Assembly (NCBI RefSeq): GCF_022809125.1 | Contig: NZ_JALGBI010000001.1 | Span: 2,666,001-2,730,000 of the forward strand | From: Variovorax terrae | Lineage (GTDB): Bacteria > Pseudomonadota > Gammaproteobacteria > Burkholderiales > Burkholderiaceae_C | Length of the DNA: 64,000 bases | Reading direction: 5' to 3' | In this document: positions 20,351-32,225 of the stretch, piece after piece | How the letters are laid out: each line of letters begins with the position of its first letter | How positions within the stretch are numbered: position 1 is the stretch's first letter | Program-made: the position numbers and the translations under genes | Notes under the pieces: generated by a model | Told to the model about the DNA's origin: nothing | The model's database searches: none | What the model saw: the letters and a program-made list of their open reading frames with translations, nothing else

Positions 20351-20938
20351 ATGCTGAAGAAGATTCTGGCCATCCTGGTCATGCTGTACGCGAGCCTGTC
20401 GTTCGCTGCCGTCGAAGTCAACAAGGCCACCGCCGCCGAACTCGACGCCCTCAAGGGCATCGGCCCCGGCATCTCGAACCGCATCGTCGACGAGCGCAAG
20501 AAAGGCGATTTCAAGGACTGGAACGACTTCATCTCGCGCGTCAAGGGCGTCGGTGAAATCACCGCCGGCAAGTTCTCCGCCGAAGGCCTGACGGTCAACG
20601 GCACGAGCATGAAGGGCGCCGCCGCTGCCGCACCGGCTGCCAAGAAGGACGACAAGCCCGCCGCCAAGGCCGACGACAAGAAAGCCGATATGGCCAAGCC
20701 TGCCGCCGCCGTAGCCTCCGCACCGGCCGCCAAGGACGACAAGAAGGACGCGAAGGCGGAAGCCAAGGCCAAGAAGGATGCCGACAAGAAGGCCAAGGAA
20801 GAAGCCGCGGCCAAGAAGGCGGAAGACGCCAAGGCGAAGAAGGAAGCTGACAAGAAAGCCAAGGACGACGCCAAGAAGGCCAAGGCCGCCGATGCCGCCA
20901 AGCCCGCCGCCAGCGCGGCCAGCGCCCCCAAGAAGTAA
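20351..20938 (+). CDS. ComEA-like helix-hairpin-helix protein with Lys/Ala-rich tail
   Basis: 195 residues. A signal peptide (MLKKILAILVMLYASLSFA) is followed by one helix-hairpin-helix pair (VNKATAAELDALKGIGPGIS and VKGVGEITAGKF), as in the DNA-uptake protein ComEA. After about residue 85 comes a low-complexity tail of about 110 residues made of Lys, Ala and Asp/Glu, resembling histone H1-like tails. ATG 20351 has GAGGAGATTC upstream; an earlier in-frame TTG at 20336 lies before that site and is rejected. It is probably exported and DNA-binding; a role in competence is possible but not shown. A terminator follows. Confidence 0.85.
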   Translation: MLKKILAILVMLYASLSFAAVEVNKATAAELDALKGIGPGISNRIVDERKKGDFKDWNDFISRVKGVGEITAGKFSAEGLTVNGTSMKGAAAAAPAAKKDDKPAAKADDKKADMAKPAAAVASAPAAKDDKKDAKAEAKAKKDADKKAKEEAAAKKAEDAKAKKEADKKAKDDAKKAKAADAAKPAASAASAPKK

Positions 20939-20982
20939 GCCCGCCGGCCGTGGCGCGGGCCTCCGCCCGCCCTCCATGCCCA

Positions 20983-21006
20983 CAACCCGCTTCGGCGGGT
21001 TTTTTC
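20983..21006 (+). terminator. Rho-independent terminator after the ComEA-like gene
   Basis: ACCCGC-TTCG-GCGGGT followed by TTTTTT, 45 bases past the stop. The stable tetraloop hairpin with a T tract is a textbook intrinsic terminator. An R1 repeat copy begins directly after it. Confidence 0.88.
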
Positions 21007-21060
21007 ATGCCTTTTCAGACGGAGGTCCTTGCCCTGCGGACATAGCTTGCTATCAAAATG
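21007..21060 (-). repeat. R1 dispersed repeat, copy after the ComEA-like gene
   Basis: Read on the minus strand: CATTTTGATAGCAAGCTATG, then CAAGGACCTCCG, then GAAAAGGCAT. This is the clearest copy of the R1 consensus together with those at 40538 and 50531. Confidence 0.75.
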
Positions 21061-21166
21061 AGAGCGACTCGGAAAGGACGGCAGAAGGGCCGCCCGTCGC
21101 GGCGAGTTTCCCGAGCGGGTGAAGACGCGCGCCCCGGGAACGGGCCTGGGCGCTTCGGCAGGGGCG

Positions 21167-21703
21167 CTAACCCACCAGGGCGATCAGGTCGGTCACACCC
21201 ACATCCACGCCCGCCTGCATCAGCAGCGTGGTGGTCTGGCCGCGATGGTGGGTCTGGTGGTTGAAGAAATGCGTCAGGGCCTGCCAGGCCGGGTGCTCGC
21301 GCCGCACGCCCTTGGTGTTGCTGTAGCGCATGGTGCAGAGCGGAAACTCCGGCGCCATCTGCGCCAGCCAGGCCTCGATCGCGGCGTCCATGGCCTCGCG
21401 GCGCCCGCGCAGGACCGCGAAGTCTTCGCACACCGGGGTTCCATAGCTGGCGCCGGCCGGCAGCGCCAGCAGCTCGGGCGTGAGCGCGGCAAAGCCCTCG
21501 CCTTGCTGCGCGAAGCGCCCGAGCCACATCGCATCGGCCCAGACCAGGTGGTTGAGCGTGCCATGGATCGAGCCGAAGAACGCGCCGCGCTCGCGCCGGC
21601 GCTCCTCGTCGCTCAGGCCGGCGCAGGCCGCGTAGAGCCGCTCGTTGAACCAGCGGTTGTAGCGCGCCAGAAAGCGGTAGTTGTCGAGAAACGCCTGCGC
21701 CAT
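21167..21703 (-). CDS. DinB-family metal-dependent protein
   Basis: 178 residues, a four-helix DinB/YfiT-like bundle. His residues at expected metal positions are visible: SIHGTLNHLVWADAMW, and near the C-terminus FFNHQTHHRGQ. Members are stress-induced or thiol-dependent transferases and hydrolases, mostly uncharacterised. It stands alone between two R1 repeat copies and converges with the ComEA-like gene, so context gives no hint of its substrate. Confidence 0.88.
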   Translation of the reverse strand: MAQAFLDNYRFLARYNRWFNERLYAACAGLSDEERRRERGAFFGSIHGTLNHLVWADAMWLGRFAQQGEGFAALTPELLALPAGASYGTPVCEDFAVLRGRREAMDAAIEAWLAQMAPEFPLCTMRYSNTKGVRREHPAWQALTHFFNHQTHHRGQTTTLLMQAGVDVGVTDLIALVG

Positions 21704-21716
21704 CGCCTTGACTCCT

Positions 21717-21777
21717 GAATTGATAGCAACCTATGTCCACGGGACGCGGACATACGGGCATTTTCACTCAGAAATCA
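21717..21777 (+). repeat. R1 dispersed repeat, copy upstream of the DinB gene
   Basis: GAATTGATAGCAACCTATGT, CCACGGGACGCGGACATACG and GGCATTTTCACTCAGAAATC follow the R1 block order. It lies in the 216-base gap between the DinB gene start and the 5-oxoprolinase stop; the rest of that gap is the R2 repeat. Confidence 0.72.
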
Positions 21778-21830
21778 GTTCTTCATGGTGCATGCACCGC
21801 CCGCAACACATGAAAGCCGGCGCGGCCCAG

Positions 21831-21919
21831 GCCAGGGCCACCGCGGAACCGGCATTGCCGGACCGCTGGTGCGCCCCCTGGAGCGGGAAGTGCCGCAGGC
21901 GCTTCGGGGGTGTTTCATT
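21831..21919 (+). repeat. R2 GC-rich repeat, copy 1
   Basis: GCCAGGGCCACCGCGGAACC, then GGCATTGCCGGACCGCTGGT, GCGCCCCCTGGAGCGGGAAG and GCCGCAGGCGCTTCGGGGG. It matches copy 2 at 35471-35559 in inverted orientation over nearly its whole length and ends at the stop of the 5-oxoprolinase gene. Confidence 0.75.
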
Positions 21920-25675
<3,756 letters not shown>

Positions 25676-25696
25676 TGAGGTAGTGAATGCTTGTGT

Positions 25697-26668
25697 TTAC
25701 CGGGTGCTGTTGCGGGTGTAGTACGGCACGAAGATGTCGTTGGCTTCATTGCCCGTCAATCGTACCCATTCCCGAGAGAAGCGCTCGCCCAGCCGCTTGA
25801 ACTCGCTGTCGAATTCGGCCGAGGCCTGCTCCACCTTCATGCCGTGGGCCCGCAGCTCGCGCGTGGAGTCCTGCATCACGGCCTCGCTTTTCGTCCAGCC
25901 CCGGGCCTCTGCCGCCTGGGCGGCCTCCAGCACGGCCTTCTGCAGCGGCGGCCGCAGTGCGTCGAACGCCTTGCGGTTGACGTACACGACGTTCTTCGGG
26001 AACCAGGCGTTGATCTCGTAGTAGTACTTGATCTGCCCCCAGACCTGGTTCTCCACGCCGGTCACCGCCGAGGTGATCATGCTGTCGATCCGGCCTTCGG
26101 CCAGCGCCTTGTTGACGTCCACCATCGGCACGTCCACCGCCTGCGCGCCCACCAGTTCGGCGATGCGCTCGGTGGTCGGGTTGTAGGTGCGCATGCGGCT
26201 GCCCTTGAAATCGGCCGGGCTGCGGATCGGGCGCGACGCGAACAGGCCCTGCGGCGGCCAGGGCACCGAGTACAGCATCTTGAGGCCGCGCTGCGCGAAG
26301 TGCTTCTCGATCAGCGGGCGCTGCAGCCCCCACAGGCGCCGCGCGTCGGCATAGCTGTTGACCACGAAGGGCACCGAGTCCGCGCCGGCGATCGGAATGT
26401 CCTTGACCAGGCTGGTCATGATGCTCTCGCCGGCCTGGGCCTTGCCGTCGCGCACGGCCTGCCCGATCTCGCCGAGCTTGAACAGCGTGTTGTTCGGGTG
26501 CACCTCGATGCGCAGCTGGCCCGCGGTCGCCTGATCCACCTCCCGGGCGAACTGCACGATGTTCTCGGTGTGGAACGACTCCGCGCGGTAGCCCGTGGCC
26601 AGTTTCCAGTCCGTTTGGGCGTGCGCCGACAGCGCCGTGCACAGCACGGCGAACCACCAATGCTTCAT
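25697..26668 (-). CDS. TRAP transporter substrate-binding protein (DctP type), orphan
   Basis: 323 residues. The signal peptide ends at SAHAQ, then the DctP fold: FHTENIVQFAREVD, the ligand-pocket segment FKGSRMRTYNPTTERIAELV and KNVVYVNRKAFDAL. No membrane subunits lie beside it. Its closest visible relative is the binding protein of the divergent dctPQM set at 33961 (shared FHTEN, VPWPPQG/VAWPPQG and pocket layout), so it probably delivers a second ligand to the same DctQM permease. It sits 21 bases upstream of the 5-oxoprolinase gene, which suggests a ligand related to that enzyme's substrate. AGGAG precedes the ATG. Confidence 0.92.
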   Translation of the reverse strand: MKHWWFAVLCTALSAHAQTDWKLATGYRAESFHTENIVQFAREVDQATAGQLRIEVHPNNTLFKLGEIGQAVRDGKAQAGESIMTSLVKDIPIAGADSVPFVVNSYADARRLWGLQRPLIEKHFAQRGLKMLYSVPWPPQGLFASRPIRSPADFKGSRMRTYNPTTERIAELVGAQAVDVPMVDVNKALAEGRIDSMITSAVTGVENQVWGQIKYYYEINAWFPKNVVYVNRKAFDALRPPLQKAVLEAAQAAEARGWTKSEAVMQDSTRELRAHGMKVEQASAEFDSEFKRLGERFSREWVRLTGNEANDIFVPYYTRNSTR

Positions 26669-26718
26669 GATGAGCTCCTGCGAGTTGAGGAAAAGTCAGT
26701 CCGGCGGATGCATGGGCC

Positions 26719-27492
26719 TCATCCCATGAGATCGGTCACGAACATCTTGCCCGGCGCATGCGTGATGCACAGCGGCAGCCGGCTGCGCTGGGCCACCCAC
26801 TGGGGCGTGACGCCGCAGGCCCAGAAGACCGGCACTTCGTCGTCCAGGATCTCCACCGCATCGCCGTAGTCGGGCCGCGACAGGTCGGCGATGCCAAGGG
26901 CCTGCGGGTTGCCCACATGCAGCGGCGCGCCGTGCGCCAGCGGAAAGCGGCCGGAGATCTCGGCCACCTTCGCCACATCGCGGCTGCGGATCGGGCGCAT
27001 GCTGACCACCGTCTCGCCGCTGAACGGGCCGGCCGGCACGCAAGGCAGGTTGGTGCGGTACATGGCCACGTTGCGGCCCTGCACCACATGGCGCAGCGCA
27101 ATGCCGGCCTGCGCCAGCGCGGCCTCGAACGAGAAGCTGCAGCCGATCAGGAAGCTCACGAAGTCCGGCTGCCAGAGGGCGGCCACCTCGGCCCGCTCCT
27201 CGGAAAACTCACCGTCGCGGTAGACCCGGTAGCCCGGGATGTCGGTGGCGATGCTGGCGCCGCTCGCGCAGGCCGGCGCGGTGGCGCCGGGCTCCAGCAC
27301 CTCGATCAGCGGGCAGGCCTTGGGGTTGCGCTGGCAGAACAGCAGGAAGTCGAAGGCCTGCGCCTGCGGCACGATCATCAGGTTGGCCTGCAGGTAGCCC
27401 GGGGCGTGCCCGGCCGTGGGCTGCGTGAAGCGGCCCGAGCGGGCGGCCTGGCGCAGCGCCTGCGGCTGCTGGTGGTAGCTTGTGAGGATCAT
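26719..27492 (-). CDS. DUF1445 / D-glutamate cyclase-like hydro-lyase
   Basis: 257 residues from ATG 27492 (265 from a TTG at 27516 that overlaps the livF stop). The ATG is preferred because the family begins near the TAGHAPGYLQANL segment. Other family motifs are FLIGCSFSFEAAL, VAMYRTNLPC and the C-terminal THAPGKMFVTD. The family includes mitochondrial D-glutamate cyclase, which forms 5-oxo-D-proline, and YcsI, encoded beside 5-oxoprolinase genes in Bacillus subtilis. Finding it between Liv transporter and 5-oxoprolinase genes repeats that association. The exact reaction is an inference. Confidence 0.88.
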   Translation of the reverse strand: MILTSYHQQPQALRQAARSGRFTQPTAGHAPGYLQANLMIVPQAQAFDFLLFCQRNPKACPLIEVLEPGATAPACASGASIATDIPGYRVYRDGEFSEERAEVAALWQPDFVSFLIGCSFSFEAALAQAGIALRHVVQGRNVAMYRTNLPCVPAGPFSGETVVSMRPIRSRDVAKVAEISGRFPLAHGAPLHVGNPQALGIADLSRPDYGDAVEILDDEVPVFWACGVTPQWVAQRSRLPLCITHAPGKMFVTDLMG

Positions 27493-27512
27493 GGTGTGGT
27501 CGGTTCCGAATG

Positions 27513-28220
27513 TCAAAGCCCGAGATAGGCCTTCTTGATCTGGTCGTCATGCAGCAGGTCCTGGCCCGTGCCTTCCATGACGATGCGGCCGGTCTGGATC
27601 ACGTAGCCGTAGTGGGCGATGCCCAGCGCCTTCTGCAGGTTCTGTTCGACCAGCAGGATGGATACGCCGGCCTGGTTGACCTGCTGGATCACCTCCAGCA
27701 CCTTGGCCACGAACTTCGGCGCGATGCCCCAGGAGGGCTCGTCCAGCATCAGCAGCTTCGGCCGCGCCATCAGGCCGCGCGCGATCGCCAGCATCTGCTG
27801 CTCGCCGCCGCTCATGGTGCCGGCCAGCTGCGACGCGCGCTCCTTGAGGATGGGAAACAGGCCGAACATCTCGTCAATGCCCGCCGCCACCTCGTGCGCA
27901 TCGCGCCGCGTGAAGGCGCCGAGCTCGAGATTGCGCCGCACGCTCAGGCGCGGGAACAGCCGCCGGCCCTCGGGCACCAGTGACAGGCCCAGCGGCACGC
28001 GGTGGTGCGCCGGCTTGGCATGGATCGGCTCGCCGTTGAACAGGATCCGGCCGGCATCCGCGCCGTTGAGCCCCGCGATGGCGCGCAGCGTGGTGGACTT
28101 GCCGTTGCCGTTGCCGCCGACCAGCGCCACGATCTGGCCCTGCGGCACCTTGAGGCTCACGTCGGACAGCGCCAGCACGCGGTCGTAGCTGACTTTGAGT
28201 TGGCTGACTTCCAGCATCAT
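27513..28220 (-). CDS. livF: Branched-chain amino acid-type ABC transporter ATP-binding protein LivF
   Basis: 235 residues. Walker A is GGNGNGKST, the signature is MSGGEQQ and Walker B is LLMLDEPS; IAPKFVAKVLEVIQQVNQAG is typical of LivF rather than LivG. The ATG overlaps the livG stop by four bases. It energises uptake by the Liv-type permease LivHM. Despite the name such transporters often carry amides, urea, aromatic acids or dipeptides. Confidence 0.93.
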   Translation of the reverse strand: MMLEVSQLKVSYDRVLALSDVSLKVPQGQIVALVGGNGNGKSTTLRAIAGLNGADAGRILFNGEPIHAKPAHHRVPLGLSLVPEGRRLFPRLSVRRNLELGAFTRRDAHEVAAGIDEMFGLFPILKERASQLAGTMSGGEQQMLAIARGLMARPKLLMLDEPSWGIAPKFVAKVLEVIQQVNQAGVSILLVEQNLQKALGIAHYGYVIQTGRIVMEGTGQDLLHDDQIKKAYLGL

Positions 28221-28930
28221 GCGTCTCCCAGGTAGGCGGCGATCACGTGCGGATCGTTCGAGACTTCGGCGGGCGTGCCCTCGGCGATCTTGCTGCCGCG
28301 GTCCAGCACCACGATCTTGTCGGCGATCGGCATGATGCCCTCCAGCACATGCTCCACGATCAGGCAGGCGATGCCGTACTCGCGGATGCGCAGCACCACG
28401 TCCACGGCCTCGCGTACCTCGGACGGATTGAGCCCGGCCATGACCTCATCCATCAGCAGGATCTTGGGCTGGATCGCCAGGGCCCGCGCCACCGCCAGGC
28501 GGCGCTGCTCGCTGATCGTCATGCTGGCCGCGGGCTTGTCGGCAAAGCGGTCCAGGTTCACGAAGGCCAGCCAGTCCATCGCCCGCTCCCGGGCCCGGCC
28601 CACATGGCGCTGCGACAGCATGGCCGCCGTCATCACGTTCTCGCAGGCCGTCATGCTGCCGAAGGTGCGCGCGATCTGGAAGGTGCGCCCCACGCCAGCC
28701 CGGGCGCAGGCCTCGGGCGGCAGGCCCGCGATGGAGCGGCCGCCCAGCGTGATGGTGCCGGCCGAGGGCGCGAAGAAGCCGGCCACGCAGTTGAACAGCG
28801 TGGTCTTGCCCGCGCCGTTGGGGCCGATCAGCCCCACGATCTGGCCGGTGCCGACGCTGAACGACACGTTCTCGTTGGCCGTCAGCCCGCCGAAGCGCTT
28901 GCTGACCTGGTTGACTTGCAGCAGGCTCAT
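28217..28930 (-). CDS. livG: Liv-type ABC transporter ATP-binding protein LivG
   Basis: 237 residues from ATG 28930, which overlaps the livM stop; the longer upstream frame is a shadow of livM. Walker A is GPNGAGKTT, Walker B is ILLMDEVM, and GRTFQIARTFGSMTACENVM with MAGLNPSE are LivG marks. The usual signature motif LSGGQ is here MTISEQRR, a variation seen in LivG proteins. It forms the ATPase pair with LivF. Confidence 0.92.
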   Translation of the reverse strand: MSLLQVNQVSKRFGGLTANENVSFSVGTGQIVGLIGPNGAGKTTLFNCVAGFFAPSAGTITLGGRSIAGLPPEACARAGVGRTFQIARTFGSMTACENVMTAAMLSQRHVGRARERAMDWLAFVNLDRFADKPAASMTISEQRRLAVARALAIQPKILLMDEVMAGLNPSEVREAVDVVLRIREYGIACLIVEHVLEGIMPIADKIVVLDRGSKIAEGTPAEVSNDPHVIAAYLGDA

Positions 28931-29952
28931 GACGCTTCTCCGGCAGGTGCCTGGGCCACGGCCGGGCGCTGCGCCGCGGCGTCGGACGCCGGCTGGCGCG
29001 CCTCGCGCCGGCGCCGGGTCCAGTTGTTGAACCAGCCCATGACGCCGCTCGGGTAGAACACCGCGATCACGATGATGAGGCCGGCATAGATGATGGTGTC
29101 GGTGCCGCGCCCGGTGCCGCCGAACAGGATGCGCGTGAACTCCTCGATGCTGGTCAGCACCACCGAGCCCACCACCGGCCCGAACAGCGTGCCCACACCG
29201 CCGAGGATGGAGACCAGCGCCATCTTGATCGACAGCGCCGTGGACAGCACCGAGCCCGGGTCGATGTACAGCTCCTTCTGCGCATAGAGGCTGCCGCCCA
29301 GGGCCGTGAAGAAGGCGCTGACCGACAGCGCCACCTGCTTGTAGCGCGCAATGTTGACGCCGATGCTGCGCGCGGCATCCGGCTCGTCCTTGATGGCGCG
29401 GAAGTAGTAGCCCAGGAAGCTGCGCTCGATCCAGGCATTGGCCGCGAGCGTGAGGGCCAGCAGCGCCAGGGCGATCCAGTAGTAGGGCTGCTTGGTGGGG
29501 AAGTTCACCCACAGCCAGCCCTGCCGGTCCATCGGCACGTACAGGCCGACGGCCGCGCCCGCGTAGTCCCATTCGGTGAAGAAGATCTGCACCAGCTCGG
29601 CCACGGCGATGGTGGCCATCGCGAAGTAATGGCCCTTGAGCCGGAAGCACGACCAGCCGAAGGCCAGACTCAGCAGCGCGGCGACCAAGCCGCCGGCCAG
29701 CATGCCGATCCAGGGGTTGACGCCGAACTTGAGCAGCAGCAGCGTAGAGGCGTAAGCACCCAGGCCATAGAACGCGGCGTGGCCGAGCGACACCTGGCCT
29801 GCGTAGCCCCCGACGATGTTCCAGGCCACGCCGGTCTGGGCCGCCAGCAGCACCAGGATCACCAGGTTGAGGTGCGAGGCATCCGTCACCATCGGCACCA
29901 CCAGGGCGGCGGCCAGCGCGAGCACGGAGAAATAGAGGTTCTTGTGGTTCAT
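28927..29952 (-). CDS. livM: Liv-type ABC transporter permease LivM
   Basis: 341 residues with about nine to ten hydrophobic segments. GGYAGQVSLGHAAFYGLGAY is the LivM signature, and GGVGTLFGPVVGSVVL lies in the C-terminal half. The C-terminal tail (RRRREARQPASDAAAQRP) is cytoplasmic and rich in Arg, Ala and Pro. It pairs with LivH to form the membrane channel. It lies 16 bases after livH. Confidence 0.93.
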   Translation of the reverse strand: MNHKNLYFSVLALAAALVVPMVTDASHLNLVILVLLAAQTGVAWNIVGGYAGQVSLGHAAFYGLGAYASTLLLLKFGVNPWIGMLAGGLVAALLSLAFGWSCFRLKGHYFAMATIAVAELVQIFFTEWDYAGAAVGLYVPMDRQGWLWVNFPTKQPYYWIALALLALTLAANAWIERSFLGYYFRAIKDEPDAARSIGVNIARYKQVALSVSAFFTALGGSLYAQKELYIDPGSVLSTALSIKMALVSILGGVGTLFGPVVGSVVLTSIEEFTRILFGGTGRGTDTIIYAGLIIVIAVFYPSGVMGWFNNWTRRRREARQPASDAAAQRPAVAQAPAGEAS

Positions 29953-29968
29953 GAAAGCGTCCTGCGGT

Positions 29969-30835
29969 TCAGGCCTTGCCCATCAGGCCCTGCGGGCGGA
30001 ACATCAGCACGCCGAGGAACAGCACCAGCACGATGGCCGTCTTGTACTGCGGCCCGAGCAGCAACCCGCCCATGACCTCGATCACGCCAACCAGGATGCC
30101 GGCCCAGAACGCGCCCGTCACGCTGCCGAAGCCGCCCAGGTTCACCACCACGAAGGCCAGCAGGATGAAGTTGGCGCCGACGTCGGGAAAGATCGGGAAG
30201 AAGGTGGACAGCAGCACCCCGGCCGCGCCGGCGCAGGCCGCGCCGATGCCCCAGGCCAGCGAGAACATGCGGTTCGAGTCGATGCCCATGAGGCGCGCCG
30301 CCTCCTTGTCCGAGGCCGTGGCCTCCAGCGCCGCGCCGAGCCGGGTGCGGTTCAGGAAGAAGTAGATGATGGCCGTGACGACGATGGCGCCCAGGCCCGC
30401 CACCAGCTGCGGCTTGCCGAGCTGCAGGCCCGCGAGCTTGACGCTGCCGCTGACGGCCGAATTCTCGATCGAGCGGAAGTCGGGCTTCCAGAGGAACTGG
30501 GCCACGCCGCGCAGCAGGATCATGAGGCCGAAGGTCGTGAAGATCTGCGACAGCATGGGCGCATTGATGATGCGCACGATCACCAGCCGGTACAGCAGCA
30601 CGCCGAAGGCGAACAGCATCAGCACCGTGAGCGGCAGGGTCAGCATCGGGTCCAGCGCATACAGCGCGAACAGCCAGAAGGTCGAGTACATGCCGAGCAT
30701 CAGGAACTCGCCGTGCGCGAAGTTCACGATGTCCATGACGCCGAAAATCATGGTCAGGCCGATGGCCACCAGCGCGTAGATCAGCCCGATCAGCACACCC
30801 GAGGCGAGTGTCTGAAGCAGAATTTCCGTGGTCAT
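29969..30835 (-). CDS. livH: Liv-type ABC transporter permease LivH
   Basis: 288 residues, hydrophobic throughout, with about eight membrane segments. GVLIGLIYALVAIGLTMIFG, VNFAHGEFLMLGMY and GGFGSVTGAFWAG are LivH motifs. It lies 31 bases downstream of the binding-protein gene. With LivM it forms the translocation path. Confidence 0.93.
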   Translation of the reverse strand: MTTEILLQTLASGVLIGLIYALVAIGLTMIFGVMDIVNFAHGEFLMLGMYSTFWLFALYALDPMLTLPLTVLMLFAFGVLLYRLVIVRIINAPMLSQIFTTFGLMILLRGVAQFLWKPDFRSIENSAVSGSVKLAGLQLGKPQLVAGLGAIVVTAIIYFFLNRTRLGAALEATASDKEAARLMGIDSNRMFSLAWGIGAACAGAAGVLLSTFFPIFPDVGANFILLAFVVVNLGGFGSVTGAFWAGILVGVIEVMGGLLLGPQYKTAIVLVLFLGVLMFRPQGLMGKA

Positions 30836-30866
30836 GGTCGTTCTCTGGACGTGAGGCGCGCGGCGC

Positions 30867-32132
30867 TTACTTGCGCAGGTCCCATTTGGGCATCGGCCAG
30901 ATCACGTCGCGCGAGGCCATGTTGAAGGGCCAGACGGTGTTGTACTTGCCGTCCACGATCTGCACCAGGATGCCCGAGCCCAGCGTGTTCTGGCCCGATG
31001 CGTCGAACTTCACGCCCTTCCACGGCATGATGAGCTGGCTGCCCGGGATGTCGGTGGCCGCCAGCGCCTTGCGGATCGCCTCGGGCTCGGTCGAGCCGGC
31101 GCGGTTGATCGCGTCGGCCATCACCATCAGGCCGGTGAAGGTGCGCGAGGAATTGCCGGTGAAGTTGATCTTGTAGCGGCTGTTGAACAGGTCGTTGACC
31201 TGCTTGATCAGCGGGTTGCGCGAGGCCAGGTCGAGCGCCCACACCTCGCGGGTGATGACGTACTCGGCGTCCTTGCCCAGCGTGCGGATGAAGTCGGTGT
31301 CGGTGAAGCCGGCGTTGTTGGCCAGGATCATGTCGGGGCTGAAGCCGAGCTCCTTGTAGGTCTTCATCGACAGGATGGCGTCGGGCGTGTAGGACGACTG
31401 CAGCACCAGGCTGGGGTTGGCCGCCTTGAGCGTCTGCACCTCGGAGGTGAGCTGCGTGGTCTTGGCCGGGTAGATGACCTGCTTGACCAGGCTGTACTTG
31501 AACTCGGGCGCCAGCTTGGCCTGCAGCTTGGTGGTCTCGGTGCCCCACAGGCCGTTCTCGTTGAAGGTGGCGATGGTGCCGGGCTTGATGCCCTTCTTCG
31601 CTTCCAGTTCCTTGAGGAACTCGAACGCGTTGTGCACGAACAGGTCGTCATGCGGCGTGGTGCGGAAGAACCACTTGAAGTTGCGCTGCGTCAGCGAGGC
31701 CGAGGACGACTCGGGGTTCAGGAACGGGATGCCGGCGCGCTCGGCGATCTGGCTGGCGGTGGCGGTCACGGCGCTGTTGTACGCGCCGACCAGGGCCACC
31801 ACCTTCTCCTGCGTGATCAGGCGCTCGGCCTCGGTGGCGCCCACCTGCGGATTGGCCTGGTGGTCGGCGAACACCAGCTTGATCCTGGCGCCCTTGAGGT
31901 TGGGCAGCCCCTTGCCGGCCGAGAACGGCAGCTCCGGGATGTCCTTGGCGCCGTTGTTGATGATGTCGGCCGCCAGCTCCAGCGCATTGCGCAGCTCGGC
32001 GCCCACGGCGGCCCCGGGGCCGGTCAGGGGATAGATCACCCCGACCTTGATTTCCTGCTGCGCCTGCGCCGAAGCACCCAGGCCCAGGCCTATCAAGATG
32101 GCGGCCAGTCCGGCCTTCGAAAACAGTTTCAT
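30867..32132 (-). CDS. Liv-type ABC transporter substrate-binding protein
   Basis: 421 residues from ATG 32132, preceded by GAGGAG; upstream in-frame codons lack a ribosome site. The signal peptide MKLFSKAGLAAILIGLGLGA ends near ASAQAQ. The mature part starts with IKVGVIYPLTGPGAAVG and has the two-lobe Leu/Ile/Val-binding fold. It is longer than LivK of E. coli, as in the amide/urea/aromatic-acid subgroups. It is the first transporter gene of the operon, 93 bases after the LysR gene. The ligand is unknown; neighbouring genes suggest 5-oxoproline, an amide or a glutamate derivative. Confidence 0.92.
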   Translation of the reverse strand: MKLFSKAGLAAILIGLGLGASAQAQQEIKVGVIYPLTGPGAAVGAELRNALELAADIINNGAKDIPELPFSAGKGLPNLKGARIKLVFADHQANPQVGATEAERLITQEKVVALVGAYNSAVTATASQIAERAGIPFLNPESSSASLTQRNFKWFFRTTPHDDLFVHNAFEFLKELEAKKGIKPGTIATFNENGLWGTETTKLQAKLAPEFKYSLVKQVIYPAKTTQLTSEVQTLKAANPSLVLQSSYTPDAILSMKTYKELGFSPDMILANNAGFTDTDFIRTLGKDAEYVITREVWALDLASRNPLIKQVNDLFNSRYKINFTGNSSRTFTGLMVMADAINRAGSTEPEAIRKALAATDIPGSQLIMPWKGVKFDASGQNTLGSGILVQIVDGKYNTVWPFNMASRDVIWPMPKWDLRK

Positions 32133-32225
32133 ACCAGGTCTCCTCACAAAAAAAGGCGTCACCGCGATGACATGTGAGGAATTGTGTTTGCTCCGCCCAC
32201 GCGAATCAAACAGAAAATATTTCAC

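Noticed and set aside
32133..32225. Longer N-terminus for the Liv binding protein
   Set aside because: The extra 31 residues lack a signal-peptide pattern, whereas ATG 32132 has GAGGAG and a good signal peptide.
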